From: Tardiphaga alba | GTDB taxonomy: Bacteria; Pseudomonadota; Alphaproteobacteria; Rhizobiales; Xanthobacteraceae | DNA length: 64,000 nucleotides | NCBI RefSeq assembly: GCF_018279705.1 | Contig: NZ_CP036498.1 | Coordinates: forward strand, 2,745,001 to 2,809,000 | Direction of reading: 5' to 3' | Part shown: positions 17,293-25,467 of the stretch, one piece after another | Layout of the letters: each line of letters begins with the position of its first letter | Numbering within the stretch: position 1 is the first letter of the stretch | Made by a program: the position numbers and the translations under genes | Notes under the pieces: generated by a model | Database searches by the model: none | What the model was told of the DNA's origin: nothing | What the model saw: only the letters and a program-made list of their open reading frames with translations

Positions 17293-18519
17293 ATGTCCAC
17301 CATTCCCGATCGCTCTTCCGGTTCCATTCAGCCCCATCCTGTCGTCTCATCCGATATGTGGCGCTGGGCCTGCGCCGGTCTGTCCGCATCCTTCGTGGGG
17401 ATCGGTCTGGCGCGCTTCGCCTATACGCCATTGGTCCCGGCGCTGATTGCCGCCAAATGGTTCGCGGCATCCGACGTGATCTATTTCGGTGCCATCAATC
17501 TCGTCGCCTATTTCATCGGAGCGGCGGCGGCACGTCCGCTCGCGGCGCGGTTCGGGGCCGTGCCTGTGTTGCGGGCCTCGATGGTGTCCGTTGTTGTCGC
17601 CTGCCTCGCTTGCGCAGTGCCGCTGTCCTTCACCTGGTATCTGGTCTGGCGCATTGTCCCAGGCATTGCCGGCGGACTCATCATGGTGCTCGCCGCATCG
17701 ACCATCCTGCCGCATGTCGCTGCGTCGCGCCGCGGGCTTGTCGGTGGCCTTGTATTCGTCGGCGTTGGCCTCGGCGCGGCCGCGTCGGGAACGCTGGTGC
17801 CGCTGCTGCTGCGTGAAGGTCTTGCCGCCTGCTGGATCGGCTTTGCGGTGCTCTCCGCATTGCTGACGGCTGCGAGCTGGCGCAGCTGGCCGCGTGAAAC
17901 GGGCGAGGGCGCGCATGCCGATCCCGTGCAGCAGCAACTCGGCGTCAAAGCGCGCCGGCTCAACCGTTCCCTCATCGCGGAATACGGTCTCGTCGCCTTC
18001 GCGATGGCGCCGCACACGATCTTCCTCGTGGATTATGTAGCTCGCCAACTTGGTCTCGGCATCAATGCAGGTGCTGGCTTTTGGGTGCTGTTCGGATGCG
18101 GCGCAGTCATCGGTCCGCTCGTGACCGGCCGCGTCGCGGACAAGATCGGTTTCGGGCGCGCGCTGACATTCAGCTATGCTCTGCTGGCGCTGGCTATCGT
18201 CGCTCTACCGCTCGGCACGCACATGCCGGCACTGCCGATCATTTCGAGTGTTGTCGTCGGCGGCTTCACGCCGGGTATCGTGCCGCTCGCCCTTGGCCGC
18301 GTGCATGAACTCGTGCCCGGCGATCCCGCCCGGCAGCGCGCCATCTGGGGCCGCGCCGTGACCTGCTTTGCAGGCGGGCAGGCTGCCGGCGCCTACGGTC
18401 TGTCGATACTGCTCGCCCATGGCGTCGTGAGCTACGCGACGCTGTTTGTTTTGGCCGCCGCTGCTGCCGTACTTGCGCTGGCGCTCAATCTCATGACTGC
18501 ACTAACTGTTCGAGAGTGA
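17293..18519 (+). CDS. YbfB/YjiJ-family MFS transporter
   Basis: 408 residues with about twelve hydrophobic segments. The YbfB/YjiJ signature is GLSASFVGIGLARFAYTPLVPALIAAKWF near the N-terminus; the second half begins LIAEYGLVAFAMAPHTIFLVDYVA. ATG 17293 has GGAGG 6 bp upstream, whereas the longer frame from 17029 would overlap the divergent LysR gene and has no family support. It is the likely target of that regulator. The substrate is unknown. Its stop overlaps the start of a MerR remnant. Confidence 0.88.
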   Translation: MSTIPDRSSGSIQPHPVVSSDMWRWACAGLSASFVGIGLARFAYTPLVPALIAAKWFAASDVIYFGAINLVAYFIGAAAARPLAARFGAVPVLRASMVSVVVACLACAVPLSFTWYLVWRIVPGIAGGLIMVLAASTILPHVAASRRGLVGGLVFVGVGLGAAASGTLVPLLLREGLAACWIGFAVLSALLTAASWRSWPRETGEGAHADPVQQQLGVKARRLNRSLIAEYGLVAFAMAPHTIFLVDYVARQLGLGINAGAGFWVLFGCGAVIGPLVTGRVADKIGFGRALTFSYALLALAIVALPLGTHMPALPIISSVVVGGFTPGIVPLALGRVHELVPGDPARQRAIWGRAVTCFAGGQAAGAYGLSILLAHGVVSYATLFVLAAAAAVLALALNLMTALTVRE

Positions 18520-18794
18520 GGTTCGATTCCGCTAGGGAGCGCCATGCGTATGGCGTTGCGCCGCCTCGCGATCTCGGTTTCGAGATCGCGGATATCAGCG
18601 AATTGCTGGCCCTGAGCGAGGGGCCGGATCAGTCCTGCAGGAAGGTTGACGAGATCACCCGTCGGCATCTCACACAGGTCGATCGCCGGATTTCCCAGCT
18701 CACTGCGTTGCGCGGCGAGCTTGTGCGTATGGTGGACGAGTGCAGCCACGGCCGCGTCGGTGATTGCAGGGTGATTGAGACGCTGTCGGGCTGA
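18516..18794 (+). pseudogene. Remnant of a MerR-family regulator (C-terminal part only)
   Basis: From RDLGFEIADISELLALSEGPDQSCRKVDEITRRHLTQVDRRISQLTALRGELVRMVDECSHGRVGDCRVIETL, this matches the second half of MerR regulators of the helper type (dimerisation coiled coil plus CxH...C metal-like residues). The DNA-binding half that should precede it is missing: the upstream bases belong to the MFS gene, and the preceding residues (DSARERHAYGVAPP) do not match. An open frame of 92 codons survives from GTG 18516, but it cannot bind DNA as a MerR. It looks like a deletion scar. Confidence 0.7.
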
Positions 18795-18884
18795 TCAGCT
18801 GCGCTGTCATTCTCTCGGTCCTGTCGAAATGTTTTCGAGAGCTCTGGTCGGATCCATTCTGTCCGGGAAGGTCTTCGCGCAGGC

Positions 18885-19166
18885 CTACTGCGCGACGGCC
18901 ACCCATTGGTCGATGGCCTGTGCCGCATGCGAGACCTCGATGGGAGAGGACCTGAAATTGCTGTGGCCCAGCCGGATCACCAGCGCATAAATCGCTTCCA
19001 GTGCAGCCTCTTCGGCATTCGTGACTGGCGGCGAGGTCCCTCCCGTCGCGCGCTCGGTTGCAAGGCTGTTGCAGAGATGCGTCGCCTCGACGTCGGAATG
19101 TCGTGAAGCCATTTTCAGGATCGAGCTGCAATATCGTGCTTTGAGCAGGCTGATATGATCACTCAT
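18885..19166 (-). CDS. Small hypothetical protein (93 aa)
   Basis: 93 residues, soluble, starting MSDHISLLKARYCSSILKMASRHSDVEATHLCNSL. No known domain is recognised. It starts 7 bp after the stop of the CxxC miniprotein at 19174, which supports co-expression and a real gene. The AEEAALEAIYALVIRLGH stretch is predicted helical. It may be specific to this bacterial family. Confidence 0.55.
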   Translation of the reverse strand: MSDHISLLKARYCSSILKMASRHSDVEATHLCNSLATERATGGTSPPVTNAEEAALEAIYALVIRLGHSNFRSSPIEVSHAAQAIDQWVAVAQ

Positions 19167-19173
19167 ATCGGCA

Positions 19174-19326
19174 TCACTTCGCCTTGCAGTGACAGTCGAG
19201 CTTCGCCGCTTCGAGATCCTCGATCAAAATCTTGATGCTTTGACGCGCCAGATTGTCGGCTGGCCCGAGAGCAAATGATCGATAATGCTCGATCCTGAGA
19301 TCGATTTCGTCGCACTTCTTGCACAT
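19174..19326 (-). CDS. 50-residue CxxC protein
   Basis: A short frame translated by eye: it begins MCKKCDEIDLRIEHYRSFAL and ends LDCHCKAK. The N-terminal CxxC and C-terminal CHC could bind a metal. Miniproteins beginning MCKKCDE.. with a helical core are common in Bradyrhizobium and relatives, which supports coding. It is the first gene of a pair with the 93-residue protein. Function unknown. Confidence 0.7.
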   Translation of the reverse strand: MCKKCDEIDLRIEHYRSFALGPADNLARQSIKILIEDLEAAKLDCHCKAK

Positions 19327-19590
19327 GGGACATCCCGATTCAGTCAGCCGGGACCATTTTCGATCTCATCACCGAAGGCCGAGTGCGGTGCGGTGGTGAA
19401 TGTTAAATCGGCAGCTGATGGAAAGGTTCAGATAAACTTTGCGAAATATTGCAGACGCCTCGGAAATATAAGGCTGGCTATTGGCCCGGGAAGCGCGCAT
19501 GGTGAGACACCGCTGAACGGCTCCAGGTTTCTATCAGCGATGAGAGCGCCTGAATGCGCTCCCGCCATCCTCTAGCAGGAGCGGTTCACG

Positions 19591-19785
19591 ATGAGACGCA
19601 ATCCTTTTTCCGAGCGTAACTCCGAAGACATCGTCGCTGATCTCACGCGCGAGGCCGTGACGAGGGCAATGAGAATGCCGGCGGGCGTCGAGCGGGATCG
19701 TCTGCTCAGAATCGCCGGCCACGATGACATCCAGGCGAATATCGCCGCCTGGGCCTATTCATCTGGCCTGCAAAAGCCGGTTTGA
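19591..19785 (+). CDS. Small hypothetical protein (64 aa)
   Basis: 64 residues with an AGGAG ribosome site about 10 bp before ATG 19591. Predicted helical (EDIVADLTREAVTRAMRMPAGVERDRLLRIAGHDDIQANIAAWAYSSGL), with no domain recognised. The strong ribosome site and lack of a competing frame make coding plausible. Confidence 0.5.
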   Translation: MRRNPFSERNSEDIVADLTREAVTRAMRMPAGVERDRLLRIAGHDDIQANIAAWAYSSGLQKPV

Positions 19786-19871
19786 TGGTTGTTTCGCTTC
19801 GCCGGACGCATCGACAAACGAACACCCAGCACCGCCGCGCGAGCACATTGGCTTCCGCACAGCTCGATACC

Positions 19872-20183
19872 ATGGCTGACAAAGGCGCTACGACTGCCGA
19901 TGTCGAACATCGCAAGCAGCGCCTGTTGCGTGGACCGGAAGAGTTTCGGGACAGCAGGTCGGATCATCACTACACAAGGCCTTTCGCGCGGATACCCGCC
20001 GAGCGAAGGCTGGTTGACGCCGCGGAGGGAATGGCGGCCTATCGCGAGAGGGAGGCTGTTGCTCTGGCCAATCTGCAGCGCCTCAGGGCGGAGCGTCTTG
20101 CCCGAGATCTTGCGCGTGAGCAGGACCTATCGCTCGCAACGGAAACACGGCCTGACAGAAAGAAACGCGGCAACGAGCCTTAG
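19872..20183 (+). CDS. Hypothetical protein, Arg/Glu-rich (103 aa)
   Basis: Read from ATG 19872 (MADKGATTADVEHRKQRLL); the frame is open from 19782, but the earlier part looks non-coding. The C-terminal AAYREREAVALANLQRLRAERLARDLAREQD is a charged helix. No domain recognised, and no strong ribosome site. It could be a chance frame, but its charged-helix character resembles other small Bradyrhizobiaceae proteins. Confidence 0.35.
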   Translation: MADKGATTADVEHRKQRLLRGPEEFRDSRSDHHYTRPFARIPAERRLVDAAEGMAAYREREAVALANLQRLRAERLARDLAREQDLSLATETRPDRKKRGNEP

Positions 20184-20352
20184 AAAGATCGCATTTGCAG
20201 GGCACATACGTCCCATCGACGTTGCATGCGATGCTTTGAACGCTTGGTGTCCTTGGATGACACCGCTGACGAACCTCCTCTTCAAATTCGATCTGAACCG
20301 CTTCCGACAGATTTGGAAGTCGATGCCCTATGACCGATTGAAAGGAATCGTC

Positions 20353-20562
20353 ATGCCCACAGGTACCGTAAAATTCTTCGACGCCAATAAAGGCTTTGGC
20401 TTCATCGCGCCGGAAGGCGCCAGCCAGGATGTGTTCGTGCACATCTCGGCTGTGGAGCGCGCCGGCCTGCACTCCCTCACCGAGGGACAGAAGGTGAGCT
20501 TCGAAGTCGTGAAGGATAAACGCAGCGGCAAGAACGCTGCCGACAATCTTCAGGCTCTCTGA
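20353..20562 (+). CDS. cspA: Cold-shock protein (CspA family)
   Basis: A 69-residue single OB-fold protein that binds single-stranded RNA/DNA and acts as an RNA chaperone. RNP1 KGFGFI and RNP2 VFVHIS are intact, preceded by TGTVKFFDANK. ATG 20353 is chosen because the family starts M.TGTVKFF; the open frame runs further upstream only by chance. A hairpin (20578-20606) and a terminator (20617-20650) follow. The region 20184-20352 would form a long leader, as is usual for csp mRNAs. Confidence 0.95.
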   Translation: MPTGTVKFFDANKGFGFIAPEGASQDVFVHISAVERAGLHSLTEGQKVSFEVVKDKRSGKNAADNLQAL

Positions 20563-20577
20563 TGCGATGACATCCTT

Positions 20578-20606
20578 GTCACGTCCACGGATGTACTGGA
20601 CGTGAC
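20578..20606 (+). repeat. Hairpin just downstream of cspA
   Basis: GTCACGTCCA and TGGACGTGAC pair perfectly around a 9-nt loop, 15 bp after the cspA stop. No T run follows; the true terminator lies 11 bp further on. It may stabilise the mRNA 3' end. Confidence 0.6.
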
Positions 20607-20616
20607 TTGGACCATG

Positions 20617-20650
20617 AAAAAGGGCCGCGCATCTGCGCCGGCCCTTTTTT
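20617..20650 (+). terminator. Intrinsic terminator of cspA
   Basis: AAAAAGGGCCG (20617-20627) pairs with CGGCCCTTTTT (20639-20649), followed by a run of six T in total. It could also stop transcription from the other side. Confidence 0.85.
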
Positions 20651-20725
20651 GTTGCCTGGCACATCGCGCCTTGGCGACGGCGACGGGAATGCCTGTCTAC
20701 CCATCCGCTCTCGCGCGGACTAGAC

Positions 20726-21691
20726 TCAGTAGTCCCAGGAGATCGGCACCCAGCGGAAAGCGTCGCCGTCGATGGCTACGCGACCGGCCGAGGGGAAGGG
20801 CAGGTGAGTCGCGACCAGCAGTTCGCCGGTGGCGGCCAGTTCCCGCAGCATGCGGGTCCGTACCCGCGCAGCTTCTTCCGGATCGTGCTCGAAGCCGTTG
20901 TGCCAGTCGGGCTGGTCGAAGCCCACGGTGAACACAGCGTCGCCGGCAAAGGTCAGCGCGTCACCGCCGGAGGCGAGACGGACGACGCTATGCCCAGGCG
21001 TATGGCCACCGGTACGACGGACGATGACGCCTGGCGCAAGTTCGTACGCGTCTACAAATGTCCGGAAATAGTTTCCGTATTCTGCCATGAACCGTTTGGC
21101 CGTCGCCCGCAGCGCGTCCGGGAATCCGTCCGGCATTCTGGTATGTGTGAAATCGGGCGCTTTCCAGAATTCGACCTCGGCCGCAGCCACGTGGATACGC
21201 AGGTCCGCACGCATCTTCTCTTTCACGCCTTCGACGAGCAATCCGCCGATATGGTCCATGTGAAGATGGGTGAGCACGATATCGGTGACGCAGCCGAGGT
21301 CGATATCGGCCGCGGCTAGACGCTGGATCAACTGTCCGGCCCGCGGCAAGTGCAGGTCGGGATCGAGCCCGAGCCCGGCATCGACGAGGATGATCTGGTC
21401 GCCACTGCGCACCACCACCACGTTCAGCGGCCAGTCGGACGCGTCCGGCGGCAGGAACATGTCGTGCATCCAGGCGGCGCGAGCGGCGGGATCGGCATTG
21501 TGGCCGAGCATGGTGTTGGGAAGCGGCAGTACGCCGTCGCTGACGACCAGCACGTCGATGTCGCCGATCTTCACCGCATAGCGTGATGGTACCAGCTCGT
21601 CGCGCCCCGACCTGATCGGGGCTGGGATCGTATCAAAGCTCATGGGTTTCTCCTTGGCGATCTGCCGGGTGGATTCAATAGTCTGTGTCAT
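20726..21691 (-). CDS. MBL-fold metallo-hydrolase
   Basis: 321 residues of the metallo-beta-lactamase superfamily. The metal site THLHMDHIGG, the later His in GGHTPGHSVVRL, the Asp in FAGDAVF and the last His in LVATHLPFPS are all present, so the enzyme looks active. The substrate is unknown; lactonase/hydrolase members share this layout. Two starts with good AAGGAGA sites are possible: 21691 (MTQTIES) and 21643 (MSFDTIP). It lies 40 bp after the flavoprotein gene and probably shares its operon. Confidence 0.88.
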   Translation of the reverse strand: MTQTIESTRQIAKEKPMSFDTIPAPIRSGRDELVPSRYAVKIGDIDVLVVSDGVLPLPNTMLGHNADPAARAAWMHDMFLPPDASDWPLNVVVVRSGDQIILVDAGLGLDPDLHLPRAGQLIQRLAAADIDLGCVTDIVLTHLHMDHIGGLLVEGVKEKMRADLRIHVAAAEVEFWKAPDFTHTRMPDGFPDALRATAKRFMAEYGNYFRTFVDAYELAPGVIVRRTGGHTPGHSVVRLASGGDALTFAGDAVFTVGFDQPDWHNGFEHDPEEAARVRTRMLRELAATGELLVATHLPFPSAGRVAIDGDAFRWVPISWDY

Positions 21692-21731
21692 CTGTGAGTT
21701 CTCCTTGGTAGGTCGACAGGTTTAGGGGACG

Positions 21732-22937
21732 TCAGAGGTCGGTCACGCGTTCTGGATCGGCGGAGGCAAGCGCTGCGGCGCGCTCGGCTTTCGGCGGATA
21801 GATCCAGACGGTGTTGATCTCCTGCTTGGTCTTCTTGGCGACATCGCCGATCATCTCGACGTTGCGATCCCAGCCGCGCGTGAACAGCGCACCGGCTTCG
21901 CCGAGATCGAGGCAGGTGACATAGGCCTTCTGGTGATACGGCCGGCTCGGCACGCCCAGGAGTTCGGCGGCGGCGTTGTTACCGGCAAAGGCGCCCATGC
22001 GTGTCGCGTGCTGGCACGACATCAGCGCGTAGTTGCCGATGTCGTCGCAGGCGGCGCGGGCGGCATCGCCCGTTGCAAACACGCCAGGCACCGAAGGCAC
22101 GCGCAAATCGCGGCTGACCAGCAGACGGCCGAAATTATCGCGTTCGGCTGGGATCTGCGTCGTCAGTGGCGCGGCGCGAATGCCGGCCGCCCAGATCACC
22201 GTCGCTGCTTCGATATGCTCGCCGTCGGACAGCGTGATGCCGGATGCGTCCAGTGAAGCCACGCCGGCACCGAGTCTGGTTTCCACGCCGAGCTTGCGCA
22301 GTGCCTCCTCGATGATCGGACGCGGACCATCGCCCATGTCGGGTGCGATGGCGCTGTTGCGATCGACGATGATGATGCGTAGCTTGGCGTCATTGCCGAG
22401 GATCGCGCGAAGTCGCGTCGGAATTTCAGTTGCCGCTTCGATGCCGGTGAAGCCGCCGCCGGCGACCACGACCGTATTGCGTGTGATCGAATCCGGTCGG
22501 CGGGCGAGATCGTGCAGATGCTTGTCGAGTGCGATGGCATCGTCGAGACTGTCGACGCTGAAGCCGTGTTCTGCGAGGCCCGGAATATTGGGGCGAAACA
22601 GCCGGCTGCCGGTCGCGATGACGAGGCGATCGTATGACAGTGACGTTGGCGTCTTGTCGTTTGCGGCGATCTTGACCATGCGCGCTGCGGTGTCGATCGT
22701 CTCGGCACTGCCTTGCACATAGGTCACATCGATAGCCTTGAGCACGTCGAGCAGCGGTGCCGTCAGCGTCTCGGGCTTCGGCTCATAGAGCCGCGGGCGC
22801 ACCACCAGCGTCGGCTCCGGTGCGACCAGCGCGATTTCGAGCTCGTCAGGCGATACGCCCTTGATGTCGCGCAGGCGTGCAGCAGAGAGTGCGGTATACA
22901 TGCCGGCGAAGCCGGCGCCGATGATAACAATTCGCAT
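21732..22937 (-). CDS. NAD(P)/FAD-dependent oxidoreductase, NDH-2-like
   Basis: A 401-residue two-dinucleotide-fold flavoprotein. The FAD site IIGAGFAGMYTALSAA is at the N-terminus, the NAD(P) site VVVAGGGFTGIEAATEI near residue 160, and the FAD-closing motif GVFATGDAARA near residue 290. ATG 22937 has AAGGAGA upstream; an upstream start would add residues before MRIVIIG. Similarity is to type II NADH dehydrogenases and related carotenoid/rubredoxin-type reductases. The C-terminus lacks an obvious membrane anchor, so a respiratory role is uncertain. It is first gene of a likely operon with the MBL hydrolase. Confidence 0.85.
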   Translation of the reverse strand: MRIVIIGAGFAGMYTALSAARLRDIKGVSPDELEIALVAPEPTLVVRPRLYEPKPETLTAPLLDVLKAIDVTYVQGSAETIDTAARMVKIAANDKTPTSLSYDRLVIATGSRLFRPNIPGLAEHGFSVDSLDDAIALDKHLHDLARRPDSITRNTVVVAGGGFTGIEAATEIPTRLRAILGNDAKLRIIIVDRNSAIAPDMGDGPRPIIEEALRKLGVETRLGAGVASLDASGITLSDGEHIEAATVIWAAGIRAAPLTTQIPAERDNFGRLLVSRDLRVPSVPGVFATGDAARAACDDIGNYALMSCQHATRMGAFAGNNAAAELLGVPSRPYHQKAYVTCLDLGEAGALFTRGWDRNVEMIGDVAKKTKQEINTVWIYPPKAERAAALASADPERVTDL

Positions 22938-23058
22938 GGGACGTTCTCCTTGGGGTGGGTTGCTCGGTTGCACGCGCGTCATCACCGCCGCGGTCTAGCT
23001 GCGGCCCATGTGGTGCGATCGGTGACGATGCGGAGAGGGGACGTGATGAAAGCGAGGC

Positions 23059-23343
23059 TTATGGCGGCAAGCAGTCCAGCACCGCTGCCAGTTGCAGCGG
23101 ACGGTCACATCCGTTGCGGCAGATGCGCGAGATCGGCGGCCGATCGCGGAATGTGTAGTTGCGGTCCTTCACCATGATGTAAAATGGCGCGCTGCTTTTA
23201 TGTATGGGCGGCGCCGGCGGAGGTGCGTCCTGTCCGGCCGAGGTCGTCAAGCGAATGGTGAGCGTTAATCCGTAGATGAGGGCGCTCGCAACGATCCTTC
23301 GCGATAGAATGGCGAATGGATCACCGAGGATCTTCCAGGCCAT
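23059..23343 (-). CDS. Small hypothetical protein with N-terminal hydrophobic segment
   Basis: 94 residues behind a GAGGGAGA ribosome site. One hydrophobic segment (IVASALIYGLTLTIRLTTSAG) is followed by a Pro-rich stretch and three Cys residues (ICRNGCDRPLQLAAVLDC). Probably membrane-anchored or exported. No family recognised. Confidence 0.45.
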   Translation of the reverse strand: MAWKILGDPFAILSRRIVASALIYGLTLTIRLTTSAGQDAPPPAPPIHKSSAPFYIMVKDRNYTFRDRPPISRICRNGCDRPLQLAAVLDCLPP

Positions 23344-23447
23344 TGCTCGTCTCCCTCTGTTGCTGCGTCAGCATGGAGACGGTTTAGCGGTCCTGATCTG
23401 CGGCTGCGCCAGAGCGATTGCTGCCGCTGTAGAGCGATTGCGGTTAG

Positions 23448-23494
23448 AGCATGATCCCGAAAAGTGGATTCCGGTTTTCGGACAAGATCATGCT
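23448..23494. repeat. 47-bp Rhizobiales palindrome, copy 1
   Basis: AGCATGAT...ATCATGCT ends enclose CCGAAAAGTGG and CCGGTTTTCGG. A copy of the same length lies at 62255-62301 before fabF. Flanking AGAGCGATTGC is itself repeated just upstream (23411 and 23431 area). Confidence 0.85.
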
Positions 23495-23509
23495 CTTACA
23501 AATACAAAA

Positions 23510-24451
23510 CTATCGCGTGCGTTGTCGCCAATCGCTTGGGCTTTGTCCGGTGAGCTTCCTGAAGGCGGCTGCGAAAGCGGTCTGCGAGGCATAGCCAAGC
23601 GCTGCCGCCACCGACGCGATCGTGAGGTCCGTATAGCGCAGCATGGTCATCGCCTGATCGAGCCGATGTTGCCGCAGCCACGCATGGGGCGACAATCCCG
23701 TGCTTTCCTTGAAGGCGCGGCCGAAGTGAAAGCGCGACAGGCCAGCCTCTGCAGCAAGCGCAGATAGCGAGATGTCGGCATCACTGTCCGAGCGCAAACG
23801 CTCGATGGCGCGCGTCAGCGTCTTCGGTGCCAGCCCGCCCATCACCGGTTGATGCGGTGCCGGTGAACCTGCATGCGCAGCAAGGAGGCGTGTGGCCAGC
23901 AGATCTGTCAGTTGCTGCCTGAACAGTGCATCGAGCGCCGCATTGCCTTCCAGCACGTCGGCGGCGCTGAGCAGGAGGCGTGAGGTGATCGGGTCGGGAT
24001 GCGCCGTGCGTTCGATAATGTTGGCGGGTGCGCTCGCGTCGGCTTCGTCCGCAATCCGTTTCAGCGTTCGCTCCGGGAGACTCAGAAGAACGAATTCGAC
24101 AGAGCCGGAAATATCCCATCGCGCGCTTGATCCGGCGGGAATGATCGTGACCGCGCCTGAACGTGCGGTTCCGATCGCAATCGACTGGCCGGAGCGCCGC
24201 TCCAGACGCTGCATCGATCCGCTATGCGCCATGATAACATGATCGGCCATGGCGCCGACCACGTCGTGCAAGGAGCCGTGTTTCCAGTGGGCGATGGTGC
24301 CGTCGGCCCCGCTTGCAGCCACGCGCAGCGGCGCTGTCTTCGACACCCGTGCCAGCTCTTCGCCTGCAGGGCGTCGCCCGGTCTGTGGCGCGTCGTCGGT
24401 CATATCGGATGCGCCTTTCGGAACCTGCAAGGACGTACAAGGCTTGCCCAT
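23510..24451 (-). CDS. AraC-family transcriptional regulator
   Basis: 313 residues: an N-terminal cupin-like sensing region (SGQSIAIGTARSGAVTIIPAGSSARWDISGSVEFVLLSLP), then a C-terminal double helix-turn-helix of AraC type from about residue 215 (ISLSALAAEAGLSRFHFGRAFKESTGLSPHAWLRQHRLDQAMTML...VAAALGYASQTAFAAAFRKLTGQSP). Either ATG 24451 or the internal one at MTDDAPQ could start translation. It precedes the flavoprotein/MBL operon on the same strand, which it may control; this is inferred from position only. Confidence 0.9.
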   Translation of the reverse strand: MGKPCTSLQVPKGASDMTDDAPQTGRRPAGEELARVSKTAPLRVAASGADGTIAHWKHGSLHDVVGAMADHVIMAHSGSMQRLERRSGQSIAIGTARSGAVTIIPAGSSARWDISGSVEFVLLSLPERTLKRIADEADASAPANIIERTAHPDPITSRLLLSAADVLEGNAALDALFRQQLTDLLATRLLAAHAGSPAPHQPVMGGLAPKTLTRAIERLRSDSDADISLSALAAEAGLSRFHFGRAFKESTGLSPHAWLRQHRLDQAMTMLRYTDLTIASVAAALGYASQTAFAAAFRKLTGQSPSDWRQRTR

Positions 24452-24802
24452 GACGTTTCCTTCGATTGGTGGTGGTCGTCGCTCCTGTGAGCGCGCTCAG
24501 CATGCGCGCGTGCCGGCCGCAAAGCCTTGGAGGGCTCTTGCGGCGGGGTTGGATTTCCCTTGGCTTCCGGTGCAATCGGGGCGTGAATGTGCGGTTTCTG
24601 CTCGGGAGGCGCAGTGCCGACTTACGCACACACCACCGCCAACATCTTGCGCCGACTGATAAAAAATCATCGCGCACAATTCGGTGGATGACGCGGCGAG
24701 GGGCCACCGGTGATTGCTCCGGCTCCCCGGACATGCTTTATGACGGTTTCGTGACAATGGGCCGCCCGGCGGCTCCGTCACGTTGTCTGTCCTGTTGCCT
24801 GG
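24452..24802. other. Intergenic region upstream of DUF47-pit
   Basis: About 350 bp between divergent genes, without a supportable gene. It contains a PHO-box-like element at 24740-24757 and must hold the promoters of the AraC gene and of the phosphate operon. Confidence 0.4.
24740..24757 (-). promoter_or_regulatory. Candidate PHO box (PhoB site)
   Basis: On the minus strand the bases read TTGTCACGAAACCGTCAT: two TGTCA-like direct repeats with an 11-bp period and an A-rich spacer, as in the PhoB consensus. It sits about 45-60 bp before the DUF47 gene. Orientation is opposite to the downstream gene. In Sinorhizobium meliloti the equivalent orfA-pit operon is repressed by PhoB, which makes the match meaningful. 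Confidence 0.5.
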
Positions 24803-25456
24803 GTGCCCCGCATGATGCGCTTGTTCCGATCCTTTCTGCCGCGGGAGGAGCGGTTTTTCGACCTGTTCGCCCAGCATTCGCGTGCAGTGAGCGAGGGCGC
24901 AAAGGCGCTGGCGGGGATGCTGGAAGGCGGCGAGGAAACGCCGGTCTATTGCCAGCGCGTCAACCAGTTCGAGAACGACGCCGACAACATCACGCGTGAA
25001 GTGCTGACCGCCGTCCGCCGCTCGTTCATCACCCCGTTCGACCGCATCGACATCAAGAACCTGATCGGCGCGATGGATGATTCCATCGACCAGATGCAGC
25101 AGACCGCCAAGGCCGTGATGCTGTTCGAGGTGCGCCAGTTCGAGCCGCCGATGCGCGAGATCGGCACGATCCTGGTGCAATGCGCCGACCTGATCGGCCA
25201 GGCCGTGCCGCTGATGGACAAGATCGGCGACAATGTCGGTCTGCTCACCGCGCTCACCGAGGAGATAGGCAAGCTCGAAGGGCGCGTCGATGACCTGCAT
25301 GACATCGGGCTGAAGGAGCTGTTTCTTAAGCATCGCGACGCCAACACGATGGACTTCGTGGTCGGTGCCGAAATCTACAAGCATCTCGAAAAGATCGCGG
25401 ATCGCTTTGACGACGTTGCGAACGAGATCAGCAGCATCGTCATCGAGCAAGTGTAA
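24803..25456 (+). CDS. DUF47 (PhoU-like) phosphate transport regulator
   Basis: 217 residues, all helical, of the DUF47/PhoU-related family. The metal-binding-type segments QFENDADNITREV and HLEKIADRFDDVANEIS are present. This protein usually accompanies Pit transporters and is called OrfA in Sinorhizobium. The start is GTG 24803 or ATG 24812; neither has a strong ribosome site. It ends 11 bp before pit and is clearly co-transcribed with it. It probably modulates Pit activity in the cytoplasm. Confidence 0.9.
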   Translation: MPRMMRLFRSFLPREERFFDLFAQHSRAVSEGAKALAGMLEGGEETPVYCQRVNQFENDADNITREVLTAVRRSFITPFDRIDIKNLIGAMDDSIDQMQQTAKAVMLFEVRQFEPPMREIGTILVQCADLIGQAVPLMDKIGDNVGLLTALTEEIGKLEGRVDDLHDIGLKELFLKHRDANTMDFVVGAEIYKHLEKIADRFDDVANEISSIVIEQV

Positions 25457-25467
25457 GGGCAGGGCCA

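Noticed and set aside
18505..18545. T-arm-like sequence (GGTTCGATTCC) suggestive of a tRNA 3' end
   Set aside because: The flanking bases do not form a T stem, and no acceptor or anticodon arm could be built upstream, where the MFS gene is coding.
19285..19575. A 96-codon plus-strand frame
   Set aside because: It overlaps the CxxC miniprotein, which has family-like sequence and tight coupling to its neighbour; the plus frame has neither.
24466..24999. A 177-codon plus-strand frame upstream of and into DUF47
   Set aside because: It runs into the clearly coding DUF47 gene in another frame and shows no domain; the PHO-box region is better explained as regulatory.
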